Source: Ferrithrix thermotolerans DSM 19514 (GTDB lineage Bacteria; Actinomycetota; Acidimicrobiia; Acidimicrobiales; CAIXPF01). Taken from it: a stretch of 64,000 nucleotides of DNA. Numbering within the stretch: the first letter of the stretch is position 1; each line of letters starts with the position of its first letter. Position numbers and translations under genes: made by a program. The notes below the pieces were generated by a model, which saw only the letters and a program-made list of their open reading frames with translations, had not been told where the DNA came from and ran no database searches. The DNA is taken from NCBI GenBank assembly GCA_945906305.1, contig CAMDQT010000017.1, positions 1-64,000 of the forward strand, given 5' to 3'. Shown here piece by piece: positions 26,023-35,173 of the stretch.

Positions 26023-27014
26023 GGTTGACCGGTCCTCGTGGTGGGTACCGACATGGGGTCACGCCCGGGATTGAGCCGCCCATAGGGATCGAAGAGTTGC
26101 TTTATCTGACGATTGAGCGCCACGACCGCCGTATCTGCTGCCGCTGGGGAGGCACCGGGCCACTCTCCATGCACGACACCGACCCCCATTTCAGCTACGA
26201 AGTGGCCTTGATGCGCCGGATCGAGACGAACGTGACGCAGCGTGGCGGGCGGCACGGACCTTCGACCCGCCGGAAAGCGGGGTGGGCCGGGGACCAGGGA
26301 CAATCCAGCGGACTCGGCCAGGGCCGCTTGGGCGGCCACATCGTCGGGGTAGCCCTCGAGGTACAACCAGACCTCAGCACCGTTCCACAACATCGATACG
26401 GGTCGGTAGAGCCGATCGAACAGGTCCGCCGGGTCGGCCCGCCCGGCCAGCCACACCGAGGCCTGGGGCCGGGGGCGGGTGCGCAAGGTGACCTCCGCCA
26501 GCAGCCCTAAGGTGCCATAGGACCCGACCAGAACTCGGCAAAGGTCGAAGCCGGTCACATTCTTCACGGTCGGGCCTCCGGCGGTGACCAAGAGACCTTC
26601 GGCCGAGACGTACCGGGCTTGGAGCAAGGTGTCCCGTATCGGTCCGTGGCCCAGCCGCATCGGTCCGCTCAGCCCGACGCTGAGCACACCGCCCACGGTG
26701 GCTTCAGCCGGTAGCCCCTGCAGTGCTACCCGCTGGCCCGCTGGTGCGAGCACGGCATCGAGTTCGTCAAGCGTTGTACCGGCGCGCACTTGAACGGTCA
26801 TCTCGGCCGGCTCGAACGCCACCACGCCCGACGGGGCGCGGATCAAGCGGGCGGCGGGGTCAGCGGTTCCGCCGAGGTTCCACTGGGTTCGGCCGCCTTG
26901 GACGGCAACCGGGCCCGCGTCCTGCCCTCCGACCTGGTCCGCGAAGGCCAGCAGCACCGGGTCCCGCACCACCCGATCGGGTAGCGGGCCCACCGGCGCC
27001 AGTGCCGCGCTCAC
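26019..27014 (-). CDS. glcE: Glycolate oxidase FAD-binding subunit
   Basis: 331 residues with a truncated VAO/PCMH-type FAD domain: VAFEPAEMTVQVRAGTTLDELDAVL and PAEATVGGVLSVGLSGPMRLGHGPIRDTLL, PTVKNVTGFDLCRVLVGSYGTLGLLAEVTL. As in other GlcE proteins the PCMH domain is complete and the C-terminal cap is shorter than in GlcD. The GTG chosen overlaps the glcD stop (GTGA); the track ORF extends 22 codons into glcD. C-terminal LFDPYGRLNPGR is the standard end of the cap domain. Confidence 0.9.
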   Translation of the reverse strand: MSAALAPVGPLPDRVVRDPVLLAFADQVGGQDAGPVAVQGGRTQWNLGGTADPAARLIRAPSGVVAFEPAEMTVQVRAGTTLDELDAVLAPAGQRVALQGLPAEATVGGVLSVGLSGPMRLGHGPIRDTLLQARYVSAEGLLVTAGGPTVKNVTGFDLCRVLVGSYGTLGLLAEVTLRTRPRPQASVWLAGRADPADLFDRLYRPVSMLWNGAEVWLYLEGYPDDVAAQAALAESAGLSLVPGPPRFPAGRRSVPPATLRHVRLDPAHQGHFVAEMGVGVVHGEWPGASPAAADTAVVALNRQIKQLFDPYGRLNPGRDPMSVPTTRTGQP

Positions 27015-28486
27015 ACCCAAACCCCGTCGGCCAGCAGCCGATCGCGGTGTTGGGCATCGAGGTGGGCCAGGTCGCCGCATCTCGATCCCGCGGGAAGGAC
27101 CTTGCCGGGATTGAAGCGAGCATGCGGATCGAAGGCGTCACGTAGGCGAGCCTGGGCGTCGAGATCGGGTTGGGTGAATTGCCATGCCATGAAGGACTGT
27201 TTCTCCAGGCCGATGCCGTGCTCGCCGGACAAGACCCCACCCGCTTCGAGCGACGCCCGCACAATCTGTTCCCCGGCGGCGTGGACCCGCTCAAGGATGC
27301 CCGGTTCAGCGGCATCGAAGACCAGCAAGGGATGCAGGTTGCCGTCACCGGCATGAAAGACGTTCATCACGATCAGCTCGTGGCGCTCCGCAATGGCGTA
27401 CACCTGTTGCAGCACGTCGAGCAGCTTGGTACGCGGCACGACGGTGTCGTGCAGGTAATAGTTGGGCTTGACCCGGGCCACGGCTCCGAACGCCGTCTTT
27501 CGGCCCTTCCACAGCAGCATCCGTTCGGCCTCGTCAGCCGCAATTCGCACCGACCGGGCTCCTTGCTCCCGGCACACCTGCTCGATGATGGCGGTCTCGG
27601 CAGCAACACCACTGGGCAGTCCGTCTACTTCGACGAGGAGGATTGCACCGGCATCGGTGGGATAGCCGGCCCCGACGAAGGCTTCCACGGCCTGGGTGAT
27701 GCGCTGATCCATCATCTCAATGGCGGCGGGCACCACCCCTGCGGCGATGATGGCGGAAACCGCCGCCGCGGCGTGGGCCGGTTCGACGAAATCGGCGAGC
27801 AACGTGTTGACGGCGGGCGGGTTGGGGGTGAGCCGCACCGCGATACGGGTGGCGATGCCCAGACATCCCTCACTGCCCACGAACGCCCCGCGCAGGTCGT
27901 ACCCGTCGGGGTCCGCACCGAGTCCCCCCAGCATGGCCAGTTCACCGTCGGGCAGCACCACTTCGATCGCCACGATATGGGCGCTGGTCACGCCGTAGGC
28001 AAGGCAGTGCGGACCACCGGAGTTGTTGGCCACGTTGCCACCGAGTGAGCAGGACTGTTGCGAGGACGGGTCGGGGGCGAAATGGAACCCCAGCGGGCGT
28101 AGCTGCCGGGTCAGATCCAGGTTGATGACGCCGGGTTGTACCCAGGCCACCCGATTGGCCAGGTCGACCTCGACATCGACCATCTTGGTGGTGACGATGA
28201 GCACCGGCTGCTGCACGGGTACCGCGCCACCGGCCAGCCCCGTTCCCGAGCCCCGGGGCACGATGGCTCGACCATGACGAAGGGCGACGCGGACCGCGGC
28301 TTGGACCTCGGCAGTGGTTCGAGGGAAGCACACCACCCCAGCATCGCCACGCATGAGCGAGGCGTCGCGACCATAAAGGGCCCGTTCCAAATGATCGGTA
28401 TGAACCCTATCGGCGCTCAGGCAAGCGGCAAGTTCAATGACGAGCGCGTCATTGAGGCGCGGCTCAACCGCTGTCGTCCTCGTCAT
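27011..28486 (-). CDS. glcD: Glycolate oxidase catalytic FAD subunit
   Basis: 491 residues. Full-length VAO-family flavoprotein: VPRGSGTGLAGGAVP, GGNVANNSGGPHCLAYG and GSEGCLGIATRI of the PCMH domain, then the FAD-oxidase C domain with VFHAGDGNLHPLL and SGEHGIG, including His residues that bind the active-site metal in this family. Oxidises glycolate (or D-lactate) to glyoxylate. The ATG lies 23 bases inside the upstream 60-residue gene. With glcE and glcF in the same order and coupled, glycolate is more likely than D-lactate. Confidence 0.92.
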   Translation of the reverse strand: MTRTTAVEPRLNDALVIELAACLSADRVHTDHLERALYGRDASLMRGDAGVVCFPRTTAEVQAAVRVALRHGRAIVPRGSGTGLAGGAVPVQQPVLIVTTKMVDVEVDLANRVAWVQPGVINLDLTRQLRPLGFHFAPDPSSQQSCSLGGNVANNSGGPHCLAYGVTSAHIVAIEVVLPDGELAMLGGLGADPDGYDLRGAFVGSEGCLGIATRIAVRLTPNPPAVNTLLADFVEPAHAAAAVSAIIAAGVVPAAIEMMDQRITQAVEAFVGAGYPTDAGAILLVEVDGLPSGVAAETAIIEQVCREQGARSVRIAADEAERMLLWKGRKTAFGAVARVKPNYYLHDTVVPRTKLLDVLQQVYAIAERHELIVMNVFHAGDGNLHPLLVFDAAEPGILERVHAAGEQIVRASLEAGGVLSGEHGIGLEKQSFMAWQFTQPDLDAQARLRDAFDPHARFNPGKVLPAGSRCGDLAHLDAQHRDRLLADGVWV

Positions 28487-28646
28487 CTTCCTCGTCGTTT
28501 GTGCCTTCGAACTCGAGGTTGTCGTCCTCAGCGTCACGAGTCGGCGCTTCCTTCTGCAAGCTTTCCAAGAGCCTGTCGAAGTCGATATCCGATGAACGCT
28601 TCAACGCCCGAGCCTCTTCGAAGCGGCGATGTCGACCCTTTTTCAC
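28464..28646 (-). CDS. Small protein with basic head and acidic tail
   Basis: 60 residues: VKKGRHRRFEEARALKR at the start, then a helix FDRLLESLQKEAP and an Asp/Glu tail (NDEEDDEDDSG). This bipolar layout is seen in small conserved actinobacterial proteins of unknown function, possibly nucleic-acid associated. The GTG has GGGGAG about seven bases upstream. The gene overlaps glcD by 23 bases, so it heads the glc operon and may control glcD translation. The longer track ORF is rejected for lack of a ribosome site. Confidence 0.65.
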   Translation of the reverse strand: MKKGRHRRFEEARALKRSSDIDFDRLLESLQKEAPTRDAEDDNLEFEGTNDEEDDEDDSG

Positions 28647-28841
28647 GGGCCTGCTCCCCAAGTTGACATGCGTCCCTGACCTGGGAAGCTTAGCACGGCA
28701 ATCCATGGCCACGTTCCAACGTCAAACGCCTTCACCGCGGCCACTGCAAAGATCTCGCCACCCGCACCGACGTTGACGTCTTGCAGCCTAGATCAGCCGC
28801 CAGCGCAGAGCCAGCATCGTCATGGGGGAAGCTCGGAGTGA

Positions 28842-30023
28842 TCAAAGGGGCCGGACTGAGCGAGGCTCGATCACCAATCCACCGCGTCCGTCGAAGGCCA
28901 AGGCGGCCTCTCCACGCAGCAGTTGGCGGATCTGGTGGCCGATCAACTCGGCCCGCCAGCCGAGCGCCAGGCGGGCTTGGGGGTCCTCGCGAAGGAAGTC
29001 TTCGAGATCGGTCCGGGTGGCGAGGAGGGTGGCGTCGAGCTCCAGATCACGAGCGAGCTGCGCCACCCAGGCACTCAACAGGCCAATAGCCCCCCGCAGT
29101 TCGCGGGGCACCTCATTGCGCACGTTGACGGCCTGTACCGGGACCGGGGACGCTTGGCCCAGGCGGACCGCGGCGAGCAGCTCTTCGCCCAGCGAACCAC
29201 GAGAGTGGCGGTCTTCCACCCCACGAACCTTGCGTAAGTCCTCCGCGCTGCTCGGCGCCTTCTGGGCGATACCGGCAATGGCGAGGTCGGATAGCACATG
29301 GCGGACCGGAATGTCGCTTGCTGCGGCGCGCCGTTCCCGCCACGCAGCAACGGCCCGGGCGACCCCCAGTGCTTTGCCTCGCAACTGGCGAACCTCCTTG
29401 ACCCGTAGAAACGCCTCGTCGGGGTTGCGGCCGCCACGAGAGCGATTGACCAGCAGCGCACACTCCGCCTCCGCCCAGCTCAGCCGCCCCCGCTGCTCGA
29501 GCTCGGTGGTGAGCAGATCCTGCAAGTGCAGTAGTTCGGCCACATCAGAGGCGGCATAGCGCAGCTGATCGTCGCTCAGGGGACGGCGTAGCCAGTCGGT
29601 GAGTCGGTCGCCCTTGGCTAGCGCCCTACCCAGGCGGCGTTCATGCAATTCCGACAGCGAGGGCGAAGACATGCCGATGAACCCGGCCGCGATCTGGGTG
29701 TCGAACACCTGCTTGGGGATGGTCCCACAGGCCAGCTCCAGTACCTCAAGGTCCTGGGTGGCGGCATGGAAGACCACCGTCGCGTCGCCGGCAAGAATCT
29801 CCCCCAACGGGGCGATATCGACCGCGAGGGGGTCGATCAGCACCACGTGGTCGGGCCAGGCGATCTGCACCAAAGCCAGGCGTGGGTAATAAGTACGCTC
29901 GCGGTGGAACTCGGTGTCCAGCGCAAAGCGCGGCTGCAAGCGGAGGGCGCTGAGCACATCATTCAATGCCTCCGCGGTCGTAACGACCGTGGGCACTTGC
30001 GCCGCCAGGGGCATCGCAGCCAT
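28842..30023 (-). CDS. rnd: Ribonuclease D family 3'-5' exonuclease with HRDC domain
   Basis: 393 residues. DEDDy exonuclease domain: ALDTEFHRE (first D and E), VVFHAATQDLEVL (second D), YAASDVAELL (Tyr and last D of motif III). An HRDC domain follows (RLSWAEAECALLVNRS onward), used for RNA binding in RNase D. Acts on 3' ends of structured RNA such as tRNA precursors. The track adds 47 residues that overlap the rhodanese gene; the ATG at 30023 starts five bases after that gene's stop. Co-oriented with rhodanese, mobA and the DUF3151 gene. Confidence 0.88.
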   Translation of the reverse strand: MAAMPLAAQVPTVVTTAEALNDVLSALRLQPRFALDTEFHRERTYYPRLALVQIAWPDHVVLIDPLAVDIAPLGEILAGDATVVFHAATQDLEVLELACGTIPKQVFDTQIAAGFIGMSSPSLSELHERRLGRALAKGDRLTDWLRRPLSDDQLRYAASDVAELLHLQDLLTTELEQRGRLSWAEAECALLVNRSRGGRNPDEAFLRVKEVRQLRGKALGVARAVAAWRERRAAASDIPVRHVLSDLAIAGIAQKAPSSAEDLRKVRGVEDRHSRGSLGEELLAAVRLGQASPVPVQAVNVRNEVPRELRGAIGLLSAWVAQLARDLELDATLLATRTDLEDFLREDPQARLALGWRAELIGHQIRQLLRGEAALAFDGRGGLVIEPRSVRPL

Positions 30024-30028
30024 GGACG

Positions 30029-30382
30029 TCAGTGGGCCGGTCCGCTGACGCTGGGCAAACCTGCTTCGACCCAGGCCCGGGTTCCGCCGCCGACGTTGGT
30101 GGCGGAAGCACCCCTGTCGTTCAGCCACTCCGCCGCCCGCTCGCTGCGCGCCCCAGCTTGGCAAATGATCAGAATGGGGCGGTCGAGCGGAATCTCGTCC
30201 ACGCGGCTGGTGAGGTCACTCAGCGGAATCAGCTGCGCTCCCTGAGCGTGCACGTCGGCATACTCCTCGGGCTCTCGCACATCGAAGAGCAGCTCACCGG
30301 ATTGCATCCGGCGGGCTGCTTCGTGGACATCGACCTCGGGTACCGCGTCTTCGCTCACGGGTGGCGAGCTTAGCGCTGCCAC
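30029..30382 (-). CDS. Rhodanese-like domain protein
   Basis: 117 residues, a single rhodanese module: LLFDVREPEEYADVHAQGAQLIPLSDL, then the active-site loop CQAGARSERAAEWL with Cys, and GGTRAWVEAGLP. Moves sulfane sulfur to an acceptor. The GTG overlaps mobA's end by 13 bases; a second GTG at 30358 is possible. In Thermus a rhodanese (TtuD) feeds the TtuB/TtuA thiolation pathway, but this gene is 17 kb from ttuA and sits beside mobA, so a link to molybdenum cofactor sulfur or general sulfur transfer is equally possible. Confidence 0.85.
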   Translation of the reverse strand: MAALSSPPVSEDAVPEVDVHEAARRMQSGELLFDVREPEEYADVHAQGAQLIPLSDLTSRVDEIPLDRPILIICQAGARSERAAEWLNDRGASATNVGGGTRAWVEAGLPSVSGPAH

Positions 30383-31050
30383 CCCGAGAGCTCAGCGGAC
30401 CTGTCGTCCAGACCCGCCTGGGCCGGCAGGCGATCGGGGGTGTCGGCATCGTCGAGTCGCCAGCGGTGGGTTGGGGCCAGCGTCACCTCGGTGACCACGA
30501 GTCCGGCTAGAGCAGCCCGAACCGATCGCTCGCCGCGGTCAAAGGCCTGTTGCGCGGCTTCGCGGACCAGCATTGGACGGTAGGCAGCGCTGAGCAGTTG
30601 CACGCGTCCACCCAGGATGGGGGCCGCAACCGCGGCGTCGGGTCGGGCGCGGAGGGCGGACAGGACCGGGGTGAGTACCGCGGCGTCGACGTGGGGCAGA
30701 TCACAGGTGAGCACCATGATCAGCGCATTGCTGCTCGCTGGCGCGCCGCGGTGGTCAGGGAGGGGGCACAGCCCGCCGAACGCGCTGAGCAATGCCCCTA
30801 GGGGTCCTTCACCGGGGTACTGGTCGGCCACCACCGGCAGATCCCAACGCGCTAATGCCGCGGCGTCCCCGCCGATGGCACAAATCGAACTCGCCCCTGC
30901 GCCGAGCAGCGCGTCCGCCGCGATGCGGGCCATGGCCCGCCCGCCGATCTCGATGAGTGCCTTGTCCTGGCCCATGCGACGACTCTGGCCGCCGCACAGG
31001 ACGACCCCATGAAAGCTCAGTCCGTCCGCCAACGCTGTGCGCACCCCCAC
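30370..31050 (-). CDS. mobA: Molybdenum cofactor guanylyltransferase-like protein
   Basis: 226-residue nucleotidyltransferase: LCGGQSRRMGQDKALIEIGG is the MobA signature (GGxSxRMGxDK) and TCDLPHVDAAVL the metal-binding Asp region. Converts Mo-molybdopterin plus GTP into the guanine dinucleotide cofactor. No other molybdopterin genes are in the window. Start is GTG within a GTG-rich stretch and could shift by a few codons. Tightly packed after the DUF3151 gene. Confidence 0.82.
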   Translation of the reverse strand: MGVRTALADGLSFHGVVLCGGQSRRMGQDKALIEIGGRAMARIAADALLGAGASSICAIGGDAAALARWDLPVVADQYPGEGPLGALLSAFGGLCPLPDHRGAPASSNALIMVLTCDLPHVDAAVLTPVLSALRARPDAAVAAPILGGRVQLLSAAYRPMLVREAAQQAFDRGERSVRAALAGLVVTEVTLAPTHRWRLDDADTPDRLPAQAGLDDRSAELSGWQR

Positions 31051-31057
31051 CTGGCAC

Positions 31058-31498
31058 TCAACCTAAATCGGCCGGCGGCCACGAAGGGTCGCACTGCTGG
31101 AGGAACAGTGCACAGCGTTGCGCTTCGTCGTGCTCCTCGATGGCCGTGGCCGCCAGAGTCAGTCCAGCCATACAACGCAGGAAGCCTCGATTGGTCTCGT
31201 TTCGCCACCGCACATACCCGCTCCCCCGCCAGCCGTTTTGGCGCAGACGGTCCAGGCCCCGGTGATAGCCGACCCGAAAGGCGGCGTAGGCCTCGACGTC
31301 GTCGCGGGCGAGGGCCCCAAGCTGCGCCCACGCATCGAGGAAACGGGGGTAGGACGCCACGACGGCGGACACGGCGCTGCGCCGTTGCGGCTCGGGGAGC
31401 GCGAGGGCCATCCGTAAGGCTTCAAGCGCCACGGGCTCTTCGGATGGGAGGACGGTCTCCGGCGGACCGGAGGTGAACTGCATCGGGGTGTCAGCCAT
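31058..31498 (-). CDS. DUF3151 family protein
   Basis: 146 residues with the family's N-terminal GPPETVLP, and the conserved block YPRFLDAWAQLGALARDDVEAYAAFRVGYHRGLD...RWRNETNRGFLRC. DUF3151 is a mostly actinobacterial family without known function; the helical, TPR-like layout is visible but no catalytic motif. Start ATG is supported by a TAGTCT leaderless promoter six bases upstream. First gene of a packed run leading to mobA, rhodanese and RNase D. Confidence 0.85.
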   Translation of the reverse strand: MADTPMQFTSGPPETVLPSEEPVALEALRMALALPEPQRRSAVSAVVASYPRFLDAWAQLGALARDDVEAYAAFRVGYHRGLDRLRQNGWRGSGYVRWRNETNRGFLRCMAGLTLAATAIEEHDEAQRCALFLQQCDPSWPPADLG

Positions 31499-31504
31499 GG
31501 AGTC

Positions 31505-31510
31505 AGACTA
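31505..31510 (-). promoter_or_regulatory. -10 element (TAGTCT), leaderless promoter
   Basis: On the minus strand TAGTCT, six bases, then ATG of the DUF3151 gene; lies just past the pyruvate kinase stop. Confidence 0.5.
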
Positions 31511-31526
31511 GGGGCCACCAGGACGC

Positions 31527-32966
31527 TCAGGTGACGTGTACAACTCGCAGCACGTCCGTCGCCGGGGCGCGGGCATCGGTACCGGCAAGCACGACGACCA
31601 CGTCTCCCGCCCGGGTGTAACCCCGCGCCTTGGACACCGCCACCGCTTCGGTCACCATCTCGTCATTGGACGCAAAGTAGGAGAGCGGCAGAGGCACCGT
31701 GCCCCATGAGAGGGTCAGTTGGTTGATCGTGCGTTCGTCGGGGCTAAAGGCCAAGATCTTGGCGTCGGGACGGTAGCGGGCCATGGCCCGCGCCGTGAAC
31801 CCCGACCGGGTAATGCACATGATCGCCGTGCAGCGAAGGTCTCGTGCCACGCGTGCCGCGGCCATGGTGAGGGCATCGGTGACCTGGCGGTCGAGGGCGC
31901 TGGGCTCGTTCATGTGCAATTCGACCATCTGGCGGGCCCAACCGCTGTAGTCGAAGTTGGCGTCGGCACGGGCGGCAAGGCGGGCCATGGTGCGCACGAC
32001 GTTGGCTGGATCGTGCCCGATGGCGGTCTCGCCCGAAAGCATCACCGCGGAGGAACCATCGAAAACGGCGTTGGCCACATCAGATGCCTCGGCCCGCGTC
32101 GGCGTGGCGGCGTACACCATCGACTCGAGCATCTGGGTCGCCGTTATCGTGGGCCGACCCTTGGCTATACACATGCGAATTATTTGCTTCTGCAGGTGGG
32201 GCAACTCCTCAATGGAGCATTCGTTGCCGAGGTCACCGCGGGCGATCATGATGGCCCCTGCGGCGTCGATGATGCCCTCCAGGTTCTGCACCGCGGCCCG
32301 GGTTTCGATTTTCGCCACGACGAGGGGGCCGCGCGGGTGAGGTTCGGTGCCCACTCGACGGATGTCATGGGCCGAGCGCACGAAGCTCACGGCCACCATG
32401 TCAACACCGGCCTCGACGAAAGCGTCGAGGATGCGCAGATCCTCCCGGGTGGGGGTGGAAAGCTGGAGGCGCTCGGAGGGGATATTTACCCCTGGTCGAC
32501 CCGAGAGCGGACCGCCGTGGGTGACTTGGGCCAACAGACTCCCCCCGTCACGGCCGACGATCTCGCAGCCAATGGCCCCATCACCAAAGCTCAGGGTGTC
32601 GCCGTCTTCGACATGGCTGAGCAACTCGTCGTAGTTGACCTCAATGACCTCGGCCGTCGAGGCCCGGTTGCCGGGGGCGAGACGGATGCTCTGACCCGCC
32701 ACGAGGACGACGCTGTCCGAGCCGAAACTGCCGGCGCGTACCTTGGGCCCGGGCAGGTCGACCAGAGTGCCGACCGGGCGACCAACCTCCGCCGAGAGTT
32801 CTCGAACCCGGCGGTAGAGCTGCAACCCGTCGTCGAGCTTGCCATGGGACATGTTGATGCGGACGCAATCCATGCCAGCGGCGATCATGGCCCGTAAAGT
32901 GGCCTCATCGGAAGAGTTCGGGCCGAGGGTGGCGATGACCTTGGTGCGGCGATTGGCTGATTCCAC
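31527..32966 (-). CDS. pyk: Pyruvate kinase
   Basis: Last step of glycolysis, phosphoenolpyruvate plus ADP to pyruvate plus ATP. 479 residues. Seen: NRRTKVIATLGPNS at the N-terminus, INMSHG, KIETRAAVQNLEGI with catalytic Lys, MIARGDLGNE (Mg-binding Glu/Asp), TQMLESM, and the C-terminal regulatory domain. The track ORF opens 40 codons upstream. Of three consecutive GTG codons I choose the last, since it lies exactly seven bases from a TAGCGT -10 box. Confidence 0.95.
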   Translation of the reverse strand: MESANRRTKVIATLGPNSSDEATLRAMIAAGMDCVRINMSHGKLDDGLQLYRRVRELSAEVGRPVGTLVDLPGPKVRAGSFGSDSVVLVAGQSIRLAPGNRASTAEVIEVNYDELLSHVEDGDTLSFGDGAIGCEIVGRDGGSLLAQVTHGGPLSGRPGVNIPSERLQLSTPTREDLRILDAFVEAGVDMVAVSFVRSAHDIRRVGTEPHPRGPLVVAKIETRAAVQNLEGIIDAAGAIMIARGDLGNECSIEELPHLQKQIIRMCIAKGRPTITATQMLESMVYAATPTRAEASDVANAVFDGSSAVMLSGETAIGHDPANVVRTMARLAARADANFDYSGWARQMVELHMNEPSALDRQVTDALTMAAARVARDLRCTAIMCITRSGFTARAMARYRPDAKILAFSPDERTINQLTLSWGTVPLPLSYFASNDEMVTEAVAVSKARGYTRAGDVVVVLAGTDARAPATDVLRVVHVT

Positions 32967-32973
32967 CACCACT

Positions 32974-32979
32974 ACGCTA
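32974..32979 (-). promoter_or_regulatory. -10 element (TAGCGT), leaderless promoter
   Basis: Minus-strand TAGCGT, seven bases, then GTG of pyk. Resolves which of three tandem GTG codons is used. Confidence 0.5.
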
Positions 32980-33226
32980 GCGGGGCTCGACCGTTCCCGA
33001 TGAAGATCGCCCACGACCAACGCCTGAGTTTCGGATGTCGCCCTCCCCCACAGCTTGGGTTGGGGTGGCGCGGCATGGATGAGCAACAGTTACCCTGCGT
33101 GGCTGGAGCGCGCGGTGCCGTGTGGCGCCTACGGGCTGGACCACCAACAGCAGGACTCCCTGAACCGAACGCATCGTGGCGATCCGAGCCGGTCGCACCC
33201 ACGATCCCCATCTGAAGCGAGCCACC

Positions 33227-33841
33227 ATGGCGCAACGAGGTATTGAAATCGACCGGAGCGGCCGGACCCCCGCCGGGCGGGGTTTGGCCTGCGCTGCTCG
33301 GCGGGGCCTCGGGGCGCTAACCGTGGCGGCGATGGTCTTGGTCAGCGCGTGTAGCGGAGACACGAGCGCTTCAAGCGACACGACGGCGGGTCCACCGGCT
33401 CCGGAGCCGACAAGCTACGTGGTGCCGCCCATCGCCGAGGACGCCATCGCAGAGATCTGCGCCGCGGCCGCGGACATCGTGGCTGTCGACTCTGAGATTG
33501 GGGCCACGCTGTCCCCGATCCTGGTCCTCGATGCCAGCGAGGAGGCCGACCGGCAACTGATCGCGGCGTTAGCGACGGTCATGCCCCTCATCACCCGAGC
33601 GGCTGGAGGTTACGACCGGATGGCGGCGGTGTTGCCCCAGTCTCTGGCGGTGGACGCCAAGACGGTGGGCGATGGCACCCTTGCCTTCTACGCCGCGGTC
33701 ACCGCGGTGGCGAACATGGAGGCCCTGATGGCCACCCTGCAGGACGTCGGGTCATTCCCCCAGGAAATGCGTGAGGGCGCGGCTCGACTCGATGCCACTA
33801 CTCGCAAGGTCTGCAACCTGTCCCTCTACAACGCCGCCTAG
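33227..33841 (+). CDS. Putative lipoprotein of unknown function
   Basis: 204 residues. Signal peptide with a basic n-region (RSGRTPAGRG...AARRG), hydrophobic core LGALTVAAMVLV and lipobox LVSAC, predicting lipidation at Cys42. A low-complexity Ser/Thr/Pro linker (SASSDTTAGPPAPEP) follows, then a helical domain with two further Cys residues (EICAAA near the start and KVCNLS near the end) that could form a disulfide. No family recognised. ATG at 33227 preferred over the track GTG because of GAAGCGAG upstream. Confidence 0.75.
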   Translation: MAQRGIEIDRSGRTPAGRGLACAARRGLGALTVAAMVLVSACSGDTSASSDTTAGPPAPEPTSYVVPPIAEDAIAEICAAAADIVAVDSEIGATLSPILVLDASEEADRQLIAALATVMPLITRAAGGYDRMAAVLPQSLAVDAKTVGDGTLAFYAAVTAVANMEALMATLQDVGSFPQEMREGAARLDATTRKVCNLSLYNAA

Positions 33842-33855
33842 CGGGGCGTTCGCCG

Positions 33856-35055
33856 TCAGTTCTTTGGCACTGCGCTCCAGGGCACGTCCTTGTCCACCCG
33901 GACATCGCCCGGCAGACCGAGGGTGCGCTCACCGAGAATGTTGCGCATCACTTCTGACGTTCCGCCCTCGATCGAGTTGGCGCGGGCTCGCAGGAACTGC
34001 TTCTGCAAGCTCGGACGGCCCTGGGGGTGCTCGGTCCGAGGATGGTCATAGTGGTCACCGAGAAGCATGCCCTCGCTGCCAAGCAGTTCGACTACGAATG
34101 CCGTGAGTTCCTTGTTCAGTTCGGCCATGGCGAGCTTGGCGATGGAACCTTCCGGTCCCGGGTTGGAGGCGTTGCGGTTCGCCGCGGCCCGCACGTTCGT
34201 GAGGCGCAGGATCTCGGCTCGGATCCAAAACTGCATCAATTGGTCACGGCGAGCCGCATCTCCCGCAGCGCGCTCCTGATAGAGAGCGACCGCCTGGCCG
34301 ATGAGGCCAGATCCCCGTGGCGCGATGGCGCCGCCGATGGACACCCGTTCGTTCATCAGCGTGGTGATGGCGACCCGCCAGCCGTCGCCGACGGCGCCCA
34401 TCCGCTCCTCGTCAGCAATGCGGGCATCGGTGAAGTACACCTCGTTGAACTCGGCCTCTCCGTTGATCTGGCGGAGCGGACGAACCTCGACACCCGGTTG
34501 ATGCATGTCGATCACGAAATAACTGAGGCCCTTGTGCTTGGGCATATCAGGGTCGGTTCGGGCGAGCAGCATCCCCCATCGGGCGCGATGGGCCAAGCTC
34601 GTCCACACCTTCTGGCCGTTGATGATCCACTCGTCGCCGTCACGTACCGCCCGGGTGCCCAAGCCCGCGACATCGGATCCGGCCCCGGGTTCGGAGAACA
34701 TCTGGCACCAGAGTTCCTCGCAGGTGAAGATCGGACGCAGGTAACGCCGTCGCTGGGCGAGGCTGCCATGGGTGGCGATGGTCGGCGCCCCCATGCCGTA
34801 CCCCATGGGATTGACCGTCATCGGGTTGATGGCGCCGGCGGCGAATACCCGCTCGTTGACCAGGCGCTGAAGCTTGGGTGACAGGCCCAGGCCGCCAAGG
34901 CCCTCTGGATGGTGTACCCAGGCCAACCCGAGGTCAAATTGGCGACCGAGAAAATCGCCCGCGGGCACCTTTGACGGATCAAACTCCCTCAGAAGTTGGC
35001 CAGTGAGAGCGAGAACCCTCGCCTCGTCGGTCTCGGTATCCTCGACGCTCGCCAT
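33856..35055 (-). CDS. Acyl-CoA dehydrogenase
   Basis: 399 residues. Domain order N-terminal helices, central beta domain (MFSEPGAGSDVAGLGTRAV, GQKVWTS), C-terminal helices ending GGTSEVMRNILGERTLGLP. The sequence type with VTVNPMGYGMGAPTIATHG and LSYFVIDMHQPGVEVRPL is that of the subclass often found in actinobacterial sterol and branched-chain degradation, where active enzymes may be heterotetramers, but no partner is adjacent. The track start adds 144 spurious residues; ATG at 35055 has AAGGAACGAC ahead. Ends 15 bases from the convergent lipoprotein gene. Confidence 0.9.
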   Translation of the reverse strand: MASVEDTETDEARVLALTGQLLREFDPSKVPAGDFLGRQFDLGLAWVHHPEGLGGLGLSPKLQRLVNERVFAAGAINPMTVNPMGYGMGAPTIATHGSLAQRRRYLRPIFTCEELWCQMFSEPGAGSDVAGLGTRAVRDGDEWIINGQKVWTSLAHRARWGMLLARTDPDMPKHKGLSYFVIDMHQPGVEVRPLRQINGEAEFNEVYFTDARIADEERMGAVGDGWRVAITTLMNERVSIGGAIAPRGSGLIGQAVALYQERAAGDAARRDQLMQFWIRAEILRLTNVRAAANRNASNPGPEGSIAKLAMAELNKELTAFVVELLGSEGMLLGDHYDHPRTEHPQGRPSLQKQFLRARANSIEGGTSEVMRNILGERTLGLPGDVRVDKDVPWSAVPKN

Positions 35056-35173
35056 GTCGTTCCTTGGGCATATCGGGGCAGTCCGGCGGACCGCCAAGAG
35101 CGGCGCGAAGCATACCGAGCGGCTGCTCGTCGCGCCGTGACGGCAAGTGGCACGATGCCCTAGCCGGCGGCGA

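Noticed and set aside
30029-30382. Rhodanese gene as TtuD of the thiolation system
   Set aside because: Single domain, 17 kb away and packed with mobA and RNase D; kept as a generic rhodanese.
31719-32897. 392-residue plus-strand ORF
   Set aside because: Antisense to pyruvate kinase; His/Gly-rich shadow.
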